A DNA stretch of 56,742 bases, taken from positions 1-56,742 of IMG/VR virus record IMGVR_UViG_3300042521_001523; one strand, given 5' to 3'. Positions 55,156-56,742 of this stretch are shown piece by piece. Under the pieces are notes generated by a model. That model did not search any database, had not been told where the DNA came from, and was given only the letters and a program-made list of their open reading frames with translations. The first letter of the stretch is position 1; each line of letters starts with the position of its first letter. Source of the DNA: a virus. The translations under genes were made by a program, and so were the position numbers.

Positions 55156-55488
55156 ATGAGCACGCCAGAAGGTAAAGTGAAGGCCAAGGTTGACAGGATG
55201 CTCAACCAGTTTGGGGTGTGGTTCTTCTCCCCCCAGGCTGGTCCTTATGGGCGGGCTGGCATCCCTGACAGGATCGCCTGTGTAGACGGGCGATTTGTCG
55301 GTATCGAGGTGAAGGCAGACGAAACCCGGAAGCCCACTAAGCTCCAGGTCCAGTGCATGGAAAAGATAGAGGCGTCAGGTGGAAAGTGCTTCGTCGTGTA
55401 TGACGAGGCCACACTTGACAAAGCAAGAATGTACATTGCGGAGGTACTAGGTGTTAGTAGTCGAACAGGCAAAGGCCCTAGCCCTTAA
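55156..55488 (+). CDS. VRR-NUC domain nuclease (110 aa)
   Basis: ATG 55156 follows TTGAC. Motifs: FSPQAGPYGRAGIPDRIACV (Asp38) and VGIEVKADETRKPTKLQVQ (Glu51, Lys53), then a helix pair. This is a stand-alone VRR-NUC, as commonly found next to SNF2-like helicases in phages. It likely cleaves branched DNA. It overlaps the helicase start by 38 bases, and both are probably translated together. Residues match the family length (about 90-110). Confidence 0.92.
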   Translation: MSTPEGKVKAKVDRMLNQFGVWFFSPQAGPYGRAGIPDRIACVDGRFVGIEVKADETRKPTKLQVQCMEKIEASGGKCFVVYDEATLDKARMYIAEVLGVSSRTGKGPSP

Positions 55489-56742
55489 ACTGAACAACCC
55501 TGCCCGCGTTCTGGAGTCCGTCCCCACGGCGCGGATGCTGCGCCCGGATGTGCTGGTGCTGCCGCACCGGCTGGATGAGACCCAAGTCCTGCGGAACCTG
55601 GGCTTCGATGCACCCTCGCCGATCCTCCACTACTACGGCTGGCCGGGTCGCTTTAAGCCCTACGAACACCAGCGCCAGACGGCAGCCTTCCTGACGCTGC
55701 ACAAGAAGGCCCTGGTGCTAAACGAGATCGGCACCGGCAAGTCCATGAGTGCGCTGTGGGCGGCTGACTACCTGCTCTCCACGCGCAAGGTATCGAAGGT
55801 GCTGATCCTCTCGCCCCTCTCCACGCTGGAGCGGGTGTGGAACGACGCCATCTTTATGAACTTCGTGGGCCGTCGCGCCGTGGTGCTGCACGGCACCGCA
55901 GAGAAGCGGAAGAAGCTGCTGAACAGCGACGCTGACTACTACATCATCAACCACGATGGCTTTGAGATCATCGCTGAGGAGGCCATCGGCAAGTTCGATC
56001 TGGTGATCGTCGATGAGGCGGCAGTGCTGCGCAACCCGGGCACGCGCCGGTTCAAGGTGATGCGCAAGTGGATGAGCCAGAACCCCGATGCACGGCTCTG
56101 GTTGATGACGGGCACACCGACGCCGAACGAACCGACTGATGCGTGGGCGCTAGCGAAGCTGGTGGATAGCCCGTTCTGCACATCAACCTACACGGCGTTC
56201 CGTGATCAGGTGATGATGAAGATCGGTCAGTACAAATGGCTGCCGCGCACAACCTCCATCGAGACTGTGCAGCACATCCTTCAGCCATCGGTGAGGTACA
56301 CGCGCGACGAGTGCTTCGATCTGCCCGATACCGTGGTGCAGCATCGCCGCGTGGAGCTGACACCAGATCAGCGCAAGCACTATGATCGCATGATGCGCCA
56401 CCTCGTCTCCGAGGTGCAGGGAAGTGAGGCAACGATCACGGCGGTGAACGAAGCCGTGAAGATGCAGAAGCTCGTACAGATCGCTTGCGGTGTCGCGTAC
56501 GACGACGATGGCCGCAATGTGGAACTCGACTGCTCGCCGCGTGTAAGCCTCGTGTCGGAGATCATCGAGGAGGCTGGGCAGAAGGTTATCATCTTCGTAC
56601 CGCTCACAGGCACACTGAACATGCTGGAGCGTGAGCTTGGTAAGAAGTGGTCAGTGGCGGTGGTGAACGGTGCAGTGAGCGCATCAGAGCGCAACACGAT
56701 CTTTCGCAACTTCCAGGAGGCCAAGGACCCGCACGTGCTGAT
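55451..56742 (+). CDS. SNF2-type DEAD-like helicase, N-terminal part (gene continues at base 1)
   Basis: GTG 55451 is chosen because GGAGG lies 8 bases upstream; it overlaps the VRR-NUC gene. The protein has a Q-motif-like FKPYEHQRQTAAFLTLHKK, Walker A NEIGTGKS (91-98), LILSPLSTLERVW (motif Ia), DLVIVDEAAVLRNPGT (DEAA box, about 188-191), LWLMTGTPTPNEPTDAWALA (motif III), and then motif IV-VI in the wrapped end. The full 514 residues are a compact SNF2 helicase. It should remodel DNA or protein-DNA complexes with the adjoining nucleases. The frame runs through 56615/1 without interruption. Confidence 0.92.
   Translation, partial: MLVVEQAKALALKLNNPARVLESVPTARMLRPDVLVLPHRLDETQVLRNLGFDAPSPILHYYGWPGRFKPYEHQRQTAAFLTLHKKALVLNEIGTGKSMSALWAADYLLSTRKVSKVLILSPLSTLERVWNDAIFMNFVGRRAVVLHGTAEKRKKLLNSDADYYIINHDGFEIIAEEAIGKFDLVIVDEAAVLRNPGTRRFKVMRKWMSQNPDARLWLMTGTPTPNEPTDAWALAKLVDSPFCTSTYTAFRDQVMMKIGQYKWLPRTTSIETVQHILQPSVRYTRDECFDLPDTVVQHRRVELTPDQRKHYDRMMRHLVSEVQGSEATITAVNEAVKMQKLVQIACGVAYDDDGRNVELDCSPRVSLVSEIIEEAGQKVIIFVPLTGTLNMLERELGKKWSVAVVNGAVSASERNTIFRNFQEAKDPHVL
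56616..56742. repeat. Terminal direct overlap, copy 2 (identical to 1-127)
   Basis: These 127 bases are identical to the window's beginning and lie inside the helicase gene. Read as an assembly overlap, unique genome length is 56,615 bp. Confidence 0.9.

Noticed and set aside
1-56742. Integrase, attachment site or lysogeny control region
   Set aside because: No tyrosine or serine recombinase motifs were recognised in any credible reading frame; HTH proteins alone do not show lysogeny.

Overview
The window is one complete, circularly closed genome of a lytic-looking, podovirus-type tailed phage. Bases 1-127 are repeated exactly at 56616-56742, so the unique sequence is 56,615 bp, and the gene cut by the window ends (a SNF2-type helicase) reads through the join. 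DNA is GC-rich except for one AT-rich intergenic stretch near 40.2-40.7 kb. A GH108-type endolysin, a three-helix-type holin and a spanin-like protein point to a Gram-negative, GC-rich host, probably a proteobacterium; the exact host cannot be read from the sequence. I see no integrase, excisionase, phage RNA polymerase, tRNA or CRISPR array, so transcription presumably uses host RNA polymerase.

There are two arms. The plus-strand arm (39.2 kb to 56.6 kb, then 1 to 5.3 kb) carries three tiny genes each followed by a GCAA-loop hairpin, an AT-rich repeat region (candidate origin or control region), then a long, tightly packed operon: a zinc-ribbon protein, an M20/M42-like peptidase, a MarR-like regulator, a MoxR AAA+ ATPase with a partner protein and a metallopeptidase/VWA protein, a run of small hypotheticals and HTH regulators, a dNTP pyrophosphohydrolase-like protein, a family A DNA polymerase with Leu at the 762-equivalent site, a zinc-finger protein, dCMP deaminase, a Cas4/RecB-like nuclease, VRR-NUC nuclease, SNF2 helicase, an SSB-like protein, an HTH protein and a primase-helicase.

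The minus-strand arm (38.9 kb down to 5.3 kb) is the morphogenesis and lysis operon: small and large terminase, portal, scaffold, major capsid protein, decoration-like proteins, head-tail connectors, a multi-gene fibre region with a duplicated fibre plus XkdW-like small gene, spanin/holin/endolysin, a tail nozzle-like protein, and a set of internal or ejected virion proteins ending in a 2472-residue polyvalent protein. The arms diverge around 38.9-39.2 kb and converge at 5325/5327, where both stop codons sit in one hairpin.

The observations most worth following are (i) a cluster of six beta-clamp-binding-like pentapeptides/hexapeptides in the proline-rich linker of the giant virion protein, (ii) the repeat-rich AT region at 40.25-40.68 kb, (iii) the MoxR/partner/VWA-metallopeptidase module placed with a separate zinc aminopeptidase-like gene, and (iv) the repeated small-gene plus GNRA-hairpin units at the head of the early operon. 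Family names are from motif recognition, not database searches.
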